Below, piece by piece: positions 33,774 through 43,518 of a stretch of DNA of 64,000 nucleotides. Under the pieces are notes generated by a model. The model saw only the letters and a list, made by a program, of their open reading frames with translations. It ran no database searches and had not been told where the DNA came from. The first letter of the stretch is position 1. The number at the start of each line of letters is the position of its first letter. Source of the DNA: Imperialibacter sp964351395. Lineage in GTDB: Bacteria; Bacteroidota; Bacteroidia; Cytophagales; Cyclobacteriaceae. The position numbers and the translations under genes are program-made. The stretch is from NCBI GenBank assembly GCA_964351395.1, contig CAYGOF010000004.1, positions 248,001-312,000 of the forward strand. Direction: 5' to 3'.

Positions 33774-36608
33774 ATGTGGAAAAAGATATTTGTAGGGCTT
33801 AGCGGGGGACTTATACTTCTACTTGCTTCATCCAATCGTTTATTGGCTACCCATATACGGGCTGGAGAGATCATTGCCAGACGTATCTCAAACTCTAGCC
33901 TTGAGTTTGAATTTTCTCTAATCGGGTATACTGATACTGGCTCAACGGTTAAGTTTGGTGGAGGCGACATCGATTTTGGAGACGGTACGGTGGTAAATAT
34001 TGAAGCTGAAGCTGGTGCACCCATTACTATCAACCTTGGCGATGATGTTGCCTCAAATGTGTTTACCGTTCGGCATACCTATCAGGCGCCTGGTCGCTAC
34101 ACTATTCGTTACAGAGAGTTTTACCGAAATGCTGGTGTTGTCAATATGGCCAACTCTGTAGAGACACCCTTTTATACTGAAACGCAGCTCATTATCGACC
34201 CATTTTATGGTTTGAACAATACGCCAGTATTACTAGTGCCTCCGGTTGATAGAGGAGCTGTGGGCGCTACGTTTATCCATAATCCAGGGGCCTATGACCC
34301 TGATGGTGACAGCCTTTCATATGTTCTTTCTGTGCCAAAAAGAAATTTCAATGATACGGTGTTCGATTACAGAAGCCCTAATGACGCTAAGTTCTATGCA
34401 GGGGTGGATTTCAACAATGCCAACCAGGAACAAAACGGTCCTCCCACGTTTACACTTGACCCAATTTCCGGAAACCTGGTATGGGATGCGCCCGGGATGC
34501 GAGGCGAGTATAACGTGGCATTTATAGTGGAAGAATGGCGAAATATCCAGGGCACATGGGTGAAGTTGGGGTATGTTACCAGAGACATGCAGATCATTAT
34601 CGAGGACTCAGAAAACGAACGACCTGAAATTATTGTGCCTGAAGATATATGTGTGGAAGCAGGTACGCTCATTGAAGAAGAGATATTTGCTACCGACCCC
34701 GAAGGACTTGCTGTGTTGATGGAGGCTTTTGGTGGCCCGTTTGAGTTCTTGGGTTCACCTGCCACTTTCTCGCCTTCTCCGCCAGCGTATCAAGATTCTC
34801 CTGGCACTTTGCAGTTCACCTGGCAAACGGTTTGTGGGCATGTGAGAGACAGGCCTTATGAGATTCAGTTTAAGGTAGTAGACACACATCCGCCGCCAAA
34901 TGCAGGGCCCAAACTGGTAGATTTCAAAACTTGGAATATTACCGTTGTTGCACCGGCTCCTACAGGTCTAGTAGCCAGCGTAGGGCCAGACAAGGTAATG
35001 GATCTTACCTGGGATGCTTACGATTGTGCCAATGCTGAGTTTATCCAGATATGGCGAAGAGTAGATAGCTATGATTTTACGCCTGTCAACTGCGAGGTCG
35101 GAATGCCCGATTATGCTGGCTATGAGTTGATTGATGTGGTAGACGGAGGAGCAATGTCTTACACAGATGATAACAAAGGACAGCGACTGGACATTGGTGC
35201 CAACTATTGCTATAGATTGGTGGCTACTTTCCCGAACCCGGAAGGTGGTGTTTCCTATGCCTCTGCCGAAGCATGTAATGTGTTGCTAATCGATGCTCCA
35301 GTAATTACCAACGTAGATGTTGTAACTACTTCTGAAGTCGCGGGTGAAATTGAGGTAAGGTGGTCGCCTCCTGTAGAGGTTGACCCAGCAAACTTCCCGC
35401 CTCCGTATAATTATGAAGTCTTCAGGGCAGAAGAATTTAATGGGGAAGAAAACATTGTTAGACTTGGCGCTACGTCAGACACGGTACTAACAGACACAGG
35501 TCTCAATACCAGGGACGTAGTGTACAATTATCGGGTCCATTTAGTTGATAGTGAATCAAATGTTATTGACACGTCTGGTGTGGCATCCTCGGTGAGATTA
35601 GAATTGAAACCCTTGCTGCAATCTATTGAATTGACCTGGTCGGCTGATGTGCCGTGGTCGAACAATACGCAGGATTACCCCATTCACTTTATTTATCGGA
35701 ACCGGGTATTGGAAAGCGATCCTTCACAGCTTGTTCAAATTGCTCAAGTCAATGTAAACGAGGAGGGCTTTTATTTCTGGGATGACGGATCTTTCAATGG
35801 AGTTACATTGAATGAAAATTTGGAATATTGCTATTACGTCACTAGCCAGGGTGCTTATGGTAATGATAAATTGCCTGAGCCTTTGACTAATCGCTCTCAG
35901 CTAATTTGCGGACAGCCAAATGACAAAACACCTCCGTGCGATCCAATAAATTTGACATTGGATGATTCGTTCAATTGTGAGGCTGCGATAGAGAATCAAT
36001 CTTGTGACTTTAGCGCCTTCAGCAATCGCCTGTCTTGGGCGAAAGAGTCGTCTGAGGAGTGTGAAGATGATGTTAGGAGCTTTAATATATATTTTAGTGA
36101 GACTGGCGCCGAAGGCACTTTCAACCTCATCGACAATGTGATTGTCACCAACTACAATCATTTTGATTTGACTTCTTACAAGGGATGCTACAAGGTGTCA
36201 GCCGTCGATAGGTCTGGTAACGAGAGTGGGCTTACCGAAGCTATTTGCAATGACAATTGCCCTTACTTTGAACTGCCTAATGTGTTCACCCCTAATGGTG
36301 ATGGGAAAAATGACCTATTCAGACCATTCTACGATGATGGGACAATTCTTGGATTTGATCGCTCTAAATGTGTACGCTTTGTAGAATCGGTGGAATTCAC
36401 AGTATTTGACAGGGCTGGCAACGCCATTTACAACTTCACATCTGAAGGAGTAGAAAATAGCATCCTTATCAATTGGGATGGTAGGACTAACGAGGGAGCA
36501 GAACTTGTACCTGGTGTTTACTTCTACAGTGCAGATGTTGTTTTCGACGTCCTCAACCCGCTACTCAAGAAAAAGCAATACAAAGGATGGGTGCAGATAG
36601 TCAAATAG
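33774..36608 (+). CDS. Large gliding-motility-type surface protein with CHU_C (T9SS type B) tail
   Basis: A 944-residue protein with signal peptide (cleavage near LLATHIRAG). Residues about 25-260 are homologous to the previous protein (GYTDTGSTVKFGGGDIDFGDG; YQAPGRYTIRYREFYRNAG). Several beta-sandwich repeats follow, some fibronectin-like, with paired Cys residues. The C-terminal 90 residues contain LPNVFTPNGDGKNDLF and GVYFYSADV, the gliding-motility-associated CHU_C domain used by type IX secretion. It is an adhesin or surface-layer component by inference. Its final 22 bp overlap the next gene. Confidence 0.87.
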   Translation: MWKKIFVGLSGGLILLLASSNRLLATHIRAGEIIARRISNSSLEFEFSLIGYTDTGSTVKFGGGDIDFGDGTVVNIEAEAGAPITINLGDDVASNVFTVRHTYQAPGRYTIRYREFYRNAGVVNMANSVETPFYTETQLIIDPFYGLNNTPVLLVPPVDRGAVGATFIHNPGAYDPDGDSLSYVLSVPKRNFNDTVFDYRSPNDAKFYAGVDFNNANQEQNGPPTFTLDPISGNLVWDAPGMRGEYNVAFIVEEWRNIQGTWVKLGYVTRDMQIIIEDSENERPEIIVPEDICVEAGTLIEEEIFATDPEGLAVLMEAFGGPFEFLGSPATFSPSPPAYQDSPGTLQFTWQTVCGHVRDRPYEIQFKVVDTHPPPNAGPKLVDFKTWNITVVAPAPTGLVASVGPDKVMDLTWDAYDCANAEFIQIWRRVDSYDFTPVNCEVGMPDYAGYELIDVVDGGAMSYTDDNKGQRLDIGANYCYRLVATFPNPEGGVSYASAEACNVLLIDAPVITNVDVVTTSEVAGEIEVRWSPPVEVDPANFPPPYNYEVFRAEEFNGEENIVRLGATSDTVLTDTGLNTRDVVYNYRVHLVDSESNVIDTSGVASSVRLELKPLLQSIELTWSADVPWSNNTQDYPIHFIYRNRVLESDPSQLVQIAQVNVNEEGFYFWDDGSFNGVTLNENLEYCYYVTSQGAYGNDKLPEPLTNRSQLICGQPNDKTPPCDPINLTLDDSFNCEAAIENQSCDFSAFSNRLSWAKESSEECEDDVRSFNIYFSETGAEGTFNLIDNVIVTNYNHFDLTSYKGCYKVSAVDRSGNESGLTEAICNDNCPYFELPNVFTPNGDGKNDLFRPFYDDGTILGFDRSKCVRFVESVEFTVFDRAGNAIYNFTSEGVENSILINWDGRTNEGAELVPGVYFYSADVVFDVLNPLLKKKQYKGWVQIVK

Positions 36609-37024
36609 AGGGCATCCCCGATAACCTGGTCCTTTTTGATGGAGTCTGCAACCTTTGCAATGCCTCGGTCAATTTCGTGATCGATAGAGACCCAAACCGG
36701 GTTTTTACATTTGCGTCCCTTCAATCTGAAGTAGGAGGGGTGCTTCTTGAGACTCAAGGAGTTTCTGGTAAAGAGTTGTCGAGCGTGATGCTCTGGAAGG
36801 GTGGAGTACTCCACAAGAAGAGCAAAGCTGCGCTTGAAATTGCCAGAAAGTTATCCGGCCTTTGGCCGCTGCTATATGTTTTTATCATCGTCCCAAGGTT
36901 CCTTAGAGACCTTGTGTATGACTTTATTGCCAATAACCGCTACAAGTGGTTTGGGAAGACGGATCAATGTCGATTGCCAGCGCCAGGTCTTAAGGATAGG
37001 TTTTTAGAAGCAATGCCTGTCTGA
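36587..37024 (+). CDS. DCC family thiol-disulfide oxidoreductase (DUF393)
   Basis: A 145-residue protein. It contains LVLFDGVCNLCNASVNFVI at residues 14-32, giving the defining Asp-x-x-Cys-x-x-Cys (Cys21 and Cys24), then FTFASLQSEVG and the ALEIARKLSGLWPLLY block. DCC proteins are small thioredoxin-like proteins of unknown partners. The start overlaps the preceding gene's end by 22 bp in another frame, so coupling is likely, although a functional tie to a surface protein is not obvious. Confidence 0.9.
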   Translation: MGADSQIEGIPDNLVLFDGVCNLCNASVNFVIDRDPNRVFTFASLQSEVGGVLLETQGVSGKELSSVMLWKGGVLHKKSKAALEIARKLSGLWPLLYVFIIVPRFLRDLVYDFIANNRYKWFGKTDQCRLPAPGLKDRFLEAMPV

Positions 37025-37131
37025 CCAGCATCAATTTTGAGCGCTTTCCGCCGCTGGCATTCAGCTTTTTTTTTGCAGTAGATTTATTCAATCTTTGTAG
37101 CTTTGTTCTTTTGTACAAATTCACATCCTAT

Positions 37132-38007
37132 ATGAATGCATATGTTTTCCCCGGACAAGGGGCTCAGTTTTCTGGAATGGGGAAAGATTTATACGATGGT
37201 AATACCGCTGCCAAAGCCCTGTTTGAAAAAGCCAATGAAATTCTCGGTTTCCGCATCACCGACATCATGTTTACTGGAACTGCTGAAGAGCTGAAGGAAA
37301 CGAAAGTGACCCAGCCGGCGATCTTTATTCATTCTGTGGTAATGGCATTGGTGTCTGAGGAGTTTAATCCTGATATGGTGGCTGGTCATTCCTTGGGTGA
37401 ATTTTCTGCACTTGTAGCCAACAAGTGTCTTTCCTATGAAGATGGTTTAAAGCTGGTAAGTCAGCGAGCGCTGGCTATGCAGAAGGCTTGTGAATTGGAA
37501 CCCTCAACCATGGCTGCCGTTTTAGGCCTGGACGACGCCAAAGTAGAGGAAGTTTGCGCGTCTGTAGAAGAAGAAGTGGTTGTGCCAGCTAATTACAACT
37601 GCCCTGGTCAGCTAGTAATTTCTGGCTCTGTAAAAGGCATTGAAATTGCCTGTGAAAAAATGAAAGAAGCTGGCGCCAAAAGGGCCTTGGTGTTGCCAGT
37701 GGGAGGGGCTTTTCACTCTCCGTTGATGGAGCCAGCTCGCAAGGAATTGGCAGCAGCTATAGAGGGAACGCACTTTTCTAAGCCTATTTGCCCTGTGTAT
37801 CAAAACGTAACCACAAAGGGATCGATTGATATTGAAGAGATTAAGAAAAACCTTATATCGCAGCTAACGGCTCCGGTAAAATGGACCCAGTCTGTCCAGA
37901 ACATGGTGGCAGATGGTGCTTCCAACTTTATCGAGTGCGGACCAGGTAAAGTATTGCAGGGTTTAGTGAAAAAGATTGCCCCAGAGACACAGGCGCAAAG
38001 CTTGTAG
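37132..38007 (+). CDS. fabD: Malonyl-CoA:ACP transacylase
   Basis: About 291 residues from the ATG at 37132, which puts NAYVFPGQGAQFSGMG at the N-terminus as in all FabD proteins; a TTG 21 bp earlier is less likely. The active-site Ser is in AGHSLGEFSA (about residue 87), and the catalytic His in GGAFHSPLM near 193. The C-terminal CGPGKVLQGLVKKI is also typical. It loads malonate on acyl carrier protein for fatty-acid synthesis in the cytoplasm. It stands alone, followed by a bidirectional terminator. Confidence 0.96.
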   Translation: MNAYVFPGQGAQFSGMGKDLYDGNTAAKALFEKANEILGFRITDIMFTGTAEELKETKVTQPAIFIHSVVMALVSEEFNPDMVAGHSLGEFSALVANKCLSYEDGLKLVSQRALAMQKACELEPSTMAAVLGLDDAKVEEVCASVEEEVVVPANYNCPGQLVISGSVKGIEIACEKMKEAGAKRALVLPVGGAFHSPLMEPARKELAAAIEGTHFSKPICPVYQNVTTKGSIDIEEIKKNLISQLTAPVKWTQSVQNMVADGASNFIECGPGKVLQGLVKKIAPETQAQSL

Positions 38008-38047
38008 ACTTGAAATACTTAAACAGAATCTTTGATTAGTTAAAAAT

Positions 38048-38070
38048 AAGCTACCGAAAAAGGGTAGCTT
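38048..38070. terminator. Bidirectional hairpin terminator
   Basis: AAGCTACC (38048-38055) pairs with GGTAGCTT (38063-38070), between the convergent fabD and Hpt genes. T/A tracts flank it but are short. Confidence 0.65.
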
Positions 38071-38091
38071 ATTGCAATTTGAGGCGAAACA

Positions 38092-38442
38092 TTACATTAC
38101 CTTTAAGTCCTCAATTTCTACGATCTTCTTTTTCATTCGTTCGAGTAGGAAACTGAAATGAACATTTATTTTCTCAGATGCTTTATCTGCATCAATCGAT
38201 TTCCCCGCATCAAGCGCTTCCTTCAAGTCGGCAAGGAGTGTAATTAGTTGATGGCAATCGAGTGTATTGAGCGTAGATGAGAGTTTGTGCCTCGTATGAG
38301 AAAACGTGCTTGCATCTCCATTTTTCAGACTTTTAACTAATTGATCCTTCGCTTTGTCAAATTCGACATGCATAAATTCCAATAATTGTTGGTAGGCACC
38401 AGGACTATTACGGAATAAGTTATCGAGGATGTTGAAAGTCAT
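38092..38442 (-). CDS. Hpt domain phosphotransfer protein
   Basis: A 116-residue helical protein. The segment FSHTRHKLSSTLNTLDC near residues 48-64 fits the Hpt core 'H-x-x-K-G/S-S/T', with His51 or His54 as the probable phosphorylated residue; a four-helix bundle is predicted throughout. Stand-alone Hpt proteins relay phosphate between hybrid kinases and response regulators. No sensor or regulator genes are adjacent, so partners are elsewhere. It lies downstream of typA but is separated by a terminator hairpin. Confidence 0.75.
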   Translation of the reverse strand: MTFNILDNLFRNSPGAYQQLLEFMHVEFDKAKDQLVKSLKNGDASTFSHTRHKLSSTLNTLDCHQLITLLADLKEALDAGKSIDADKASEKINVHFSFLLERMKKKIVEIEDLKVM

Positions 38443-38454
38443 TACAAAAATAAA

Positions 38455-38477
38455 GGGGTAACATTAATTGTTACCCC
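38455..38477 (-). terminator. Intrinsic terminator after typA
   Basis: GGGGTAAC (38455-38462) pairs with GTTACCCC (38470-38477) around a 7-base loop. On the minus strand it is followed by a T-rich run. Confidence 0.75.
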
Positions 38478-38527
38478 TAAATTTAAATATTAGGTTCTTT
38501 GTAGAATATGGAAAATCTCTCCGAATC

Positions 38528-40339
38528 TTACTCGGACATCTTTGATTCCATTCTTTTTCTTTCGTTTTCGTCGAGGTAAATCTTTCTCATTCTGATCGAA
38601 AGTGGTGTTACTTCTACGTATTCATCCTTTTTGATGTACTCGAGTGCTTCTTCCAAAGAGAACTTTCTTTTTGGATATATTTTAGCGCTGTCATCGGTTC
38701 CCGATGCTCGTACGTTGGTCAGCTTCTTGCCTTCCTGTATGTTGACCACAAGGTCGTTATTTCTAGAGTGTTCTCCGATCACCATTCCGCCATACACTTC
38801 GTCTCCAGCTTCAACAAAGAAGGTGCCTCTGTCCTGCAGTTTATCAATTTTGTACGCAGTTGCACTTCCTGTATCTACTGATATAATCGAGCCATTGATT
38901 CTGCCAGGTATTGGTCCTTTATAAGGCTGATAGCTCAAGAAACGGTGTGTCATGATCGCCTCACCTTGCGTAGCTGTAAGTACACTATTTCTTAGTCCTA
39001 TGATGCCACGTGCCGGGATTTCGAATTCCAGGTGCTGAAGGTCACCTTTAGGTTCCATTATTTTAAGCTCAGCCTTCTTTTGGGTGGCAAGCTCAATAAC
39101 TTTACCTGCAGACTCCTGAGGTACGTCAACTACAAGAAGTTCGATAGGTTCGTTTCTAACGCCATCAACTTCTTTGAACAAAACCTGAGGCTGACCTACC
39201 TGAAACTCATACCCTTCGCGACGCATGGTTTCAATAAGGATGGACAAGTGTAGTACACCTCGACCATATACCAGGAACTTGTCTTCAGAAGTAGTTTCTT
39301 CAATACGAAGAGCCAGGTTTTTCTCAATTTCCTTGAATAAGCGATCTCTAACGTGACGTGATGTTACAAACTTACCTTCTTTGCCGTAGAAAGGCGAGTT
39401 GTTGATAGTAAAGAGCATACTCATGGTAGGCTCGTCAATAGATATCCTTGGTAGTGGCTGTGGATTTTCAGCGTCTGTGATAGTGTCGCCGATTTCAAAA
39501 TCTTCAATTCCAACAAGCGCACAAATATCACCAGCAGACACTTCAGGTACTCTCAAGCGTCCAAGGCCTTCAAATACACTGATTTCTTTTATTTTAACTT
39601 TCTTAACTACACCATTTTTCTTACAAAGACCCATGATGGCACCTTCAACGAGTTTACCCTGAAACACTCTTCCGATTGCAATACGGCCTGTGTAAGCGTT
39701 AAAATCCAGAGAGGTGATTTGCATTTGGGGTAAACCAAGTCTCAAAGGAGCTGGCGGGATTACCTCCAAAATAGTATCCAGCAGTGCTGTAATATCTTCC
39801 GTTTTTTCTTTCCAGTCGTGGCTCATCCAACCGTGCTTCGATGACCCGTAAACAGTTCTAAAATCCAACTGGTCTTCAGAAGCGTCAAGATTGTACATCA
39901 GCTCAAAGACTTGCTCATGTACTTCATCAGGACGGCAGTTTTCTTTGTCCACCTTGTTGATCACAACAATAGGCTTAAGTCCAAGTGCGATGGCTTTGCT
40001 AAGCACAAAACGTGTTTGAGGCATTGGGCCTTCAAAGGCATCCACCAATAACAAAACGCCATCAGCCATTTTCAATACCCTTTCTACTTCACCACCGAAA
40101 TCGGAGTGACCTGGCGTATCAATAATGTTGATTTTAACGTCCTTGTACCGGATTGAAACGTTTTTTGAAAGGATGGTAATGCCACGCTCTCTTTCCAGAT
40201 CGTTATTGTCTAGAATGAGGTCGCCCGATTCCTGGTTATCCCTGAAAAGCTTGGACTGGTGGATGATTTTGTCAACCAAAGTAGTTTTACCATGGTCAAC
40301 GTGCGCTATGATAGCGATATTACGGATATTTTCAGACAT
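38528..40339 (-). CDS. typA: Ribosome-associated GTPase TypA/BipA
   Basis: A 603-residue translational GTPase. The G1 loop AHVDHGKTTLVDKI is at about residues 11-24, then the switch I segment ERERGITILSKN, the G3 motif DTPGHSDFGGEVERV, and the G4 motif NKVD. Domains II, III and V follow, with the C-terminal BipA-specific domain of TypA (SIRMRKIYLDENERKR at the end). It aids ribosome assembly and translation under stress. A promoter box TACCTTTG lies about 20 bp before the start, and a terminator follows. Confidence 0.97.
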   Translation of the reverse strand: MSENIRNIAIIAHVDHGKTTLVDKIIHQSKLFRDNQESGDLILDNNDLERERGITILSKNVSIRYKDVKINIIDTPGHSDFGGEVERVLKMADGVLLLVDAFEGPMPQTRFVLSKAIALGLKPIVVINKVDKENCRPDEVHEQVFELMYNLDASEDQLDFRTVYGSSKHGWMSHDWKEKTEDITALLDTILEVIPPAPLRLGLPQMQITSLDFNAYTGRIAIGRVFQGKLVEGAIMGLCKKNGVVKKVKIKEISVFEGLGRLRVPEVSAGDICALVGIEDFEIGDTITDAENPQPLPRISIDEPTMSMLFTINNSPFYGKEGKFVTSRHVRDRLFKEIEKNLALRIEETTSEDKFLVYGRGVLHLSILIETMRREGYEFQVGQPQVLFKEVDGVRNEPIELLVVDVPQESAGKVIELATQKKAELKIMEPKGDLQHLEFEIPARGIIGLRNSVLTATQGEAIMTHRFLSYQPYKGPIPGRINGSIISVDTGSATAYKIDKLQDRGTFFVEAGDEVYGGMVIGEHSRNNDLVVNIQEGKKLTNVRASGTDDSAKIYPKRKFSLEEALEYIKKDEYVEVTPLSIRMRKIYLDENERKRMESKMSE

Positions 40340-40358
40340 GTCTTATGAAATTCGCCCG

Positions 40359-40366
40359 CAAAGGTA
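40359..40366 (-). promoter_or_regulatory. -7 promoter box TACCTTTG of typA
   Basis: TACCTTTG followed by CG is 19 bp before the typA ATG (40337-40339), predicting a leader of about 14 bases. No clear -33 box is seen. Confidence 0.55.
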
Positions 40367-40551
40367 CGAATAAAACATGGCTAAAAGAAGCGATGTTAAG
40401 AAATAGTAATTTCAAATACAACATAAGTGTGAGGAGGGGAATTTTGTATCCTATCTTATTGCCCTTTTCATTGTTATTTGGCTTAAGCTGCCAGATATCC
40501 AAAGGCATCCTATTAAATTTCTGAAACCTTTAATCCCAAAGCTCTTTCAGC

Positions 40552-40559
40552 TATCTTTG
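40552..40559 (+). promoter_or_regulatory. -7 promoter box TATCTTTG of metG
   Basis: TATCTTTG followed by CA is the ideal Bacteroidota -7 box. The metG ATG at 40578 is 18 bp on, giving a leader of about 13 bases. TTTA at 40529-40532 could be a weak -33 element. Confidence 0.65.
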
Positions 40560-40577
40560 CAGCCCAAACGAGGAATA

Positions 40578-42647
40578 ATGGCTAAAAAGACTTACAAAAG
40601 ACATACTGTTACCGCCGCCCTGATATATGCCAATGGCCCAATCCATATAGGTCATTTGGCTGGATGCTATCTCCCATCCGACATCTATGTGAGATATATG
40701 CGCTCAATGGGAGAGGACATTGTATTTGTTAGTGGTACTGATGAGCATGGTGTGCCCATTACTCTTAAGGCCAGAAATGAAGGAACAACGCCGCAAGCCA
40801 TTGTGGACAAGTACTATGAGATCATAAAAGACTCATTCGCAGACTTTGGCATTTCCTTCGATACCTATTCAAGAACCAGTCGCGAAATACACCATAAAAC
40901 TTCTCAGGATTTCTTTACCAACCTGTACGAGAAAGGAATTTTCGAAGAGCAGACCACTGAGCAATATTTTGACGAAAAAGCCAATCAGTTTTTGGCCGAT
41001 CGTTACATCGTTGGTGCTTGCCCCGCTTGTGGCAATGAAAATGCTTACGGCGATCAATGTGAGAAATGTGGCAGCACGCTAAGCCCCCAGGAGCTGGGCA
41101 ATCCTCGTTCTATGCTAAGCGGCGAGAAACCGGTGATGAAGCCTACTAAAAACTGGTACATGCCTTTGGATAAGCTTCAGCCAAAAATCGAAAAGTATGT
41201 CGACAGCCATCCAGAATGGAAGGCAAACGTATTTGGCCAGTGTAAAAGCTGGTTGAATCAGGGGCTGCAGCCTCGCTCTATGACCCGTGACCTCGATTGG
41301 GGGGTGAAAGTGCCCTTGCCTGACACTGAAGGAAAGGTGCTTTATGTGTGGTTCGATGCTCCTATCGGTTATATTTCAGCTACGAAAGAGCTCAAGCCCA
41401 ACGATTGGGAGAAATATTGGAAAGATGAGGATACCCGTTTGGTGCACTTTATAGGCAAAGACAATATTGTTTTCCACTGCATTATTTTCCCTTCGATGCT
41501 GATGGAGCATGGGGATTTTGTGGTGCCTGATAATGTGCCTGCCAACGAGTTCATGAACCTGGAGGGTCAAAAAATAAGCACCAGCCGCAACTGGGCCGTT
41601 TGGTTGCATGAGTACCTGGAAGAGTTTCCTGGTAAGCAGGATGTGCTTCGCTATGTTTTATGCGCCAACGCTCCGGAAACGAAGGACAATGATTTTACCT
41701 GGAAGGATTTCCAAACCAGAAATAATAGCGAGTTGGTAGCCATTTTCGGCAACTTTATCAATAGAGCTGTAGTGCTCACTCATAAGTATTATGAAGGTAA
41801 GCTGCCAGCGAAAGGCGAACTGTTTCAAAATGATCAGGAGGTTCTACAAAAGTTGGCTGAGTTCCCCGGAATTATAGCAGGTTCTATTGAGCAATTCAAA
41901 TTCCGCGAAGGTCTTGCTTCGTTGATGGACCTTGCCCGATTAGGTAATAAATACCTTGCCGATACAGAGCCATGGAAGCTGATTAAAACTGATCCGGAGC
42001 GTGTAAAAACCATTATGAACATTGCCTTGCAAATTGCAGCCACGCTGCAGGTAGTTTGCGAGCCATTTCTGCCGTTTACATCCAAAAAATTGGGTGCTAT
42101 GCTCAACTTTGAAGGAGTGAAATGGAAGGATTTAGGGAATGCCGCACTGCTGTTCGATGGGCATCAATTGGAACAAGCTACGTTGTTGTTTGATAAAATT
42201 GAGGATGAAGTAGTAGAAGCACAAATAGCGAAACTAGAAAAAAGCAAAACTATCAATGAGACTGCTGCTGTAAGCATAGCTGCAAAAGATAAAGTAAAAA
42301 TGGAAATACCTGGATTGAAAGAAGAAATCGTTTATGATGATTTCATGAAGTTAGACCTTCGTGTGGCGACTGTTGTCGAATGTGAAAGAGTGCCTAAATC
42401 GGATAAACTTTTGAAGTTTTTGTTGGATACAGGCATAGACAAACGAACTGTATTGAGTGGTATCGCCAAACACTATGAGCCGGAAGCACTCGTTGGACAG
42501 CAGGTGGTTTTGTTAGCCAATCTCGCACCCCGAAAAATGATGGGCATCGAATCGCAGGGAATGATTTTATCTGCCGAGGATGAAGAAGGCAATTTGAGGC
42601 TGCTTCAAGCCAACGCTGTGACCAATCCTGGAGCAACGATCAGCTGA
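40578..42647 (+). CDS. metG: Methionyl-tRNA synthetase with C-terminal tRNA-binding domain
   Basis: About 689 residues from the ATG at 40578; a TTG 21 bp upstream lies inside the promoter and is rejected. Class I signature HIGHLAG is near residue 21, and the KMSKS loop appears as KISTSRNW near 331. A zinc knuckle has four Cys (ACPACGNENAYGDQCEKCGS, about 147-171). A C-terminal EMAP/Arc1p-like domain (DFMKLDLRVATVVECERV, about 585-689) binds tRNA and mediates dimerisation. It charges tRNA-Met. The CGCAGAGA repeat array begins only 12 bp after the stop codon. Confidence 0.97.
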   Translation: MAKKTYKRHTVTAALIYANGPIHIGHLAGCYLPSDIYVRYMRSMGEDIVFVSGTDEHGVPITLKARNEGTTPQAIVDKYYEIIKDSFADFGISFDTYSRTSREIHHKTSQDFFTNLYEKGIFEEQTTEQYFDEKANQFLADRYIVGACPACGNENAYGDQCEKCGSTLSPQELGNPRSMLSGEKPVMKPTKNWYMPLDKLQPKIEKYVDSHPEWKANVFGQCKSWLNQGLQPRSMTRDLDWGVKVPLPDTEGKVLYVWFDAPIGYISATKELKPNDWEKYWKDEDTRLVHFIGKDNIVFHCIIFPSMLMEHGDFVVPDNVPANEFMNLEGQKISTSRNWAVWLHEYLEEFPGKQDVLRYVLCANAPETKDNDFTWKDFQTRNNSELVAIFGNFINRAVVLTHKYYEGKLPAKGELFQNDQEVLQKLAEFPGIIAGSIEQFKFREGLASLMDLARLGNKYLADTEPWKLIKTDPERVKTIMNIALQIAATLQVVCEPFLPFTSKKLGAMLNFEGVKWKDLGNAALLFDGHQLEQATLLFDKIEDEVVEAQIAKLEKSKTINETAAVSIAAKDKVKMEIPGLKEEIVYDDFMKLDLRVATVVECERVPKSDKLLKFLLDTGIDKRTVLSGIAKHYEPEALVGQQVVLLANLAPRKMMGIESQGMILSAEDEEGNLRLLQANAVTNPGATIS

Positions 42648-42659
42648 GGCTTGTTGTTT

Positions 42660-42785
42660 CTCGCAGAAACGCAGAGAAGGGTGCTCGCAGAGACGCAGAG
42701 ACGCAGAGAAGGGTGCTCGCCGAGACGCAGAGAAGGGCGCTCGCAGAGACGCAGAGAAGGGTACTCGCAGAGGCGCAGAGAAGGA
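42660..42785 (+). repeat. Left array of CGCAGAGA-type repeats
   Basis: About 126 bp made of repeated units built from (CTCG)CAGAGACGCAGAGAAGGG, with small variants (CAGAAACG, CCGAGACG, CAGAGGCG). Five blocks end in CGCAGAGAAGG at roughly 22-27 bp spacing. This is the orientation found on the minus strand in the array beyond the nuclease gene, so the two arrays are inverted. It starts 12 bp after the metG stop codon. Confidence 0.9.
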
Positions 42786-42868
42786 TTGATGGAATAGCTG
42801 CAGATAGTAGAGCAAATGTAGGACAATTGGTCTCATTGATTTATTTGATATAGCCCAATAATTGTAGC

Positions 42869-43255
42869 TTACAGGTTATTCACGATTCTCACAATGCCAT
42901 GCTTAATAAGTGTTTCGTTGAAATTGATGAGAAGACCCAATTTGATTCTTGTGAGTTTCAGGTAAGTCAACAGCTGTTTCTTGTGCACGTCGGCAAGTGA
43001 CTCAATTGACTTGATTTCTATAATGACTTTTCCTTCTACAATCAGGTCTGCCCTAAATCCCTGATCCATTTTTATCCCCTTCCACTCTACAGGAATAACT
43101 TTTTGCTTTTCAACGCTTAACCCTTCAGTAATCAGTTCGTGATTTAGGATGGTTTCATAAACGCTCTCAAACAACCCTGGGCCAATTTCGCTATGAATTT
43201 GGTAGCATTTGTCAATAATTAACCCTGATATTTCATTTTCAAATAGCGATTTCAT
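42869..43255 (-). CDS. GxxExxY family protein (PD-(D/E)xK nuclease fold)
   Basis: A 128-residue protein. The name-giving motif is GLFESVY (G27, E30, Y33) after KCYQIHSEIGPG. Nuclease-fold residues are FRADLIVEGKVIIEIKS, with Asp70, Glu80 and Lys82 in a D-x9-E-x-K layout, and LLTYLKLTRIKLGLLINF completes the domain. The family is short, patchily distributed, often multicopy, and of unproven function; it belongs to the PDDEXK_3 group. Here it sits alone between inverted CGCAGAGA arrays. AT-rich flanks and the absence of linked genes suggest acquisition. Confidence 0.92.
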   Translation of the reverse strand: MKSLFENEISGLIIDKCYQIHSEIGPGLFESVYETILNHELITEGLSVEKQKVIPVEWKGIKMDQGFRADLIVEGKVIIEIKSIESLADVHKKQLLTYLKLTRIKLGLLINFNETLIKHGIVRIVNNL

Positions 43256-43518
43256 TCTGATAAGAATATTTTAGTTATTGACTAAAATAACTTTTTTATA
43301 ATATAAAATATCTGTTTGTGTCCATATTGGGTTTATGATAATAGTATTCAATAATTAGACAATTATAATTATGTAGTGAACAGCTTCTATTGACGTTGTA
43401 CCGAACAGTACTCCGTATACCTAAGCAAGTCACTTATAGCTTCTCTGCGCCTCCGCAATCAACAAACCTTCTCCTACACCCACTTCTCTGCGTCTCTGCG
43501 CCTCCGCGAGCAATAAAT

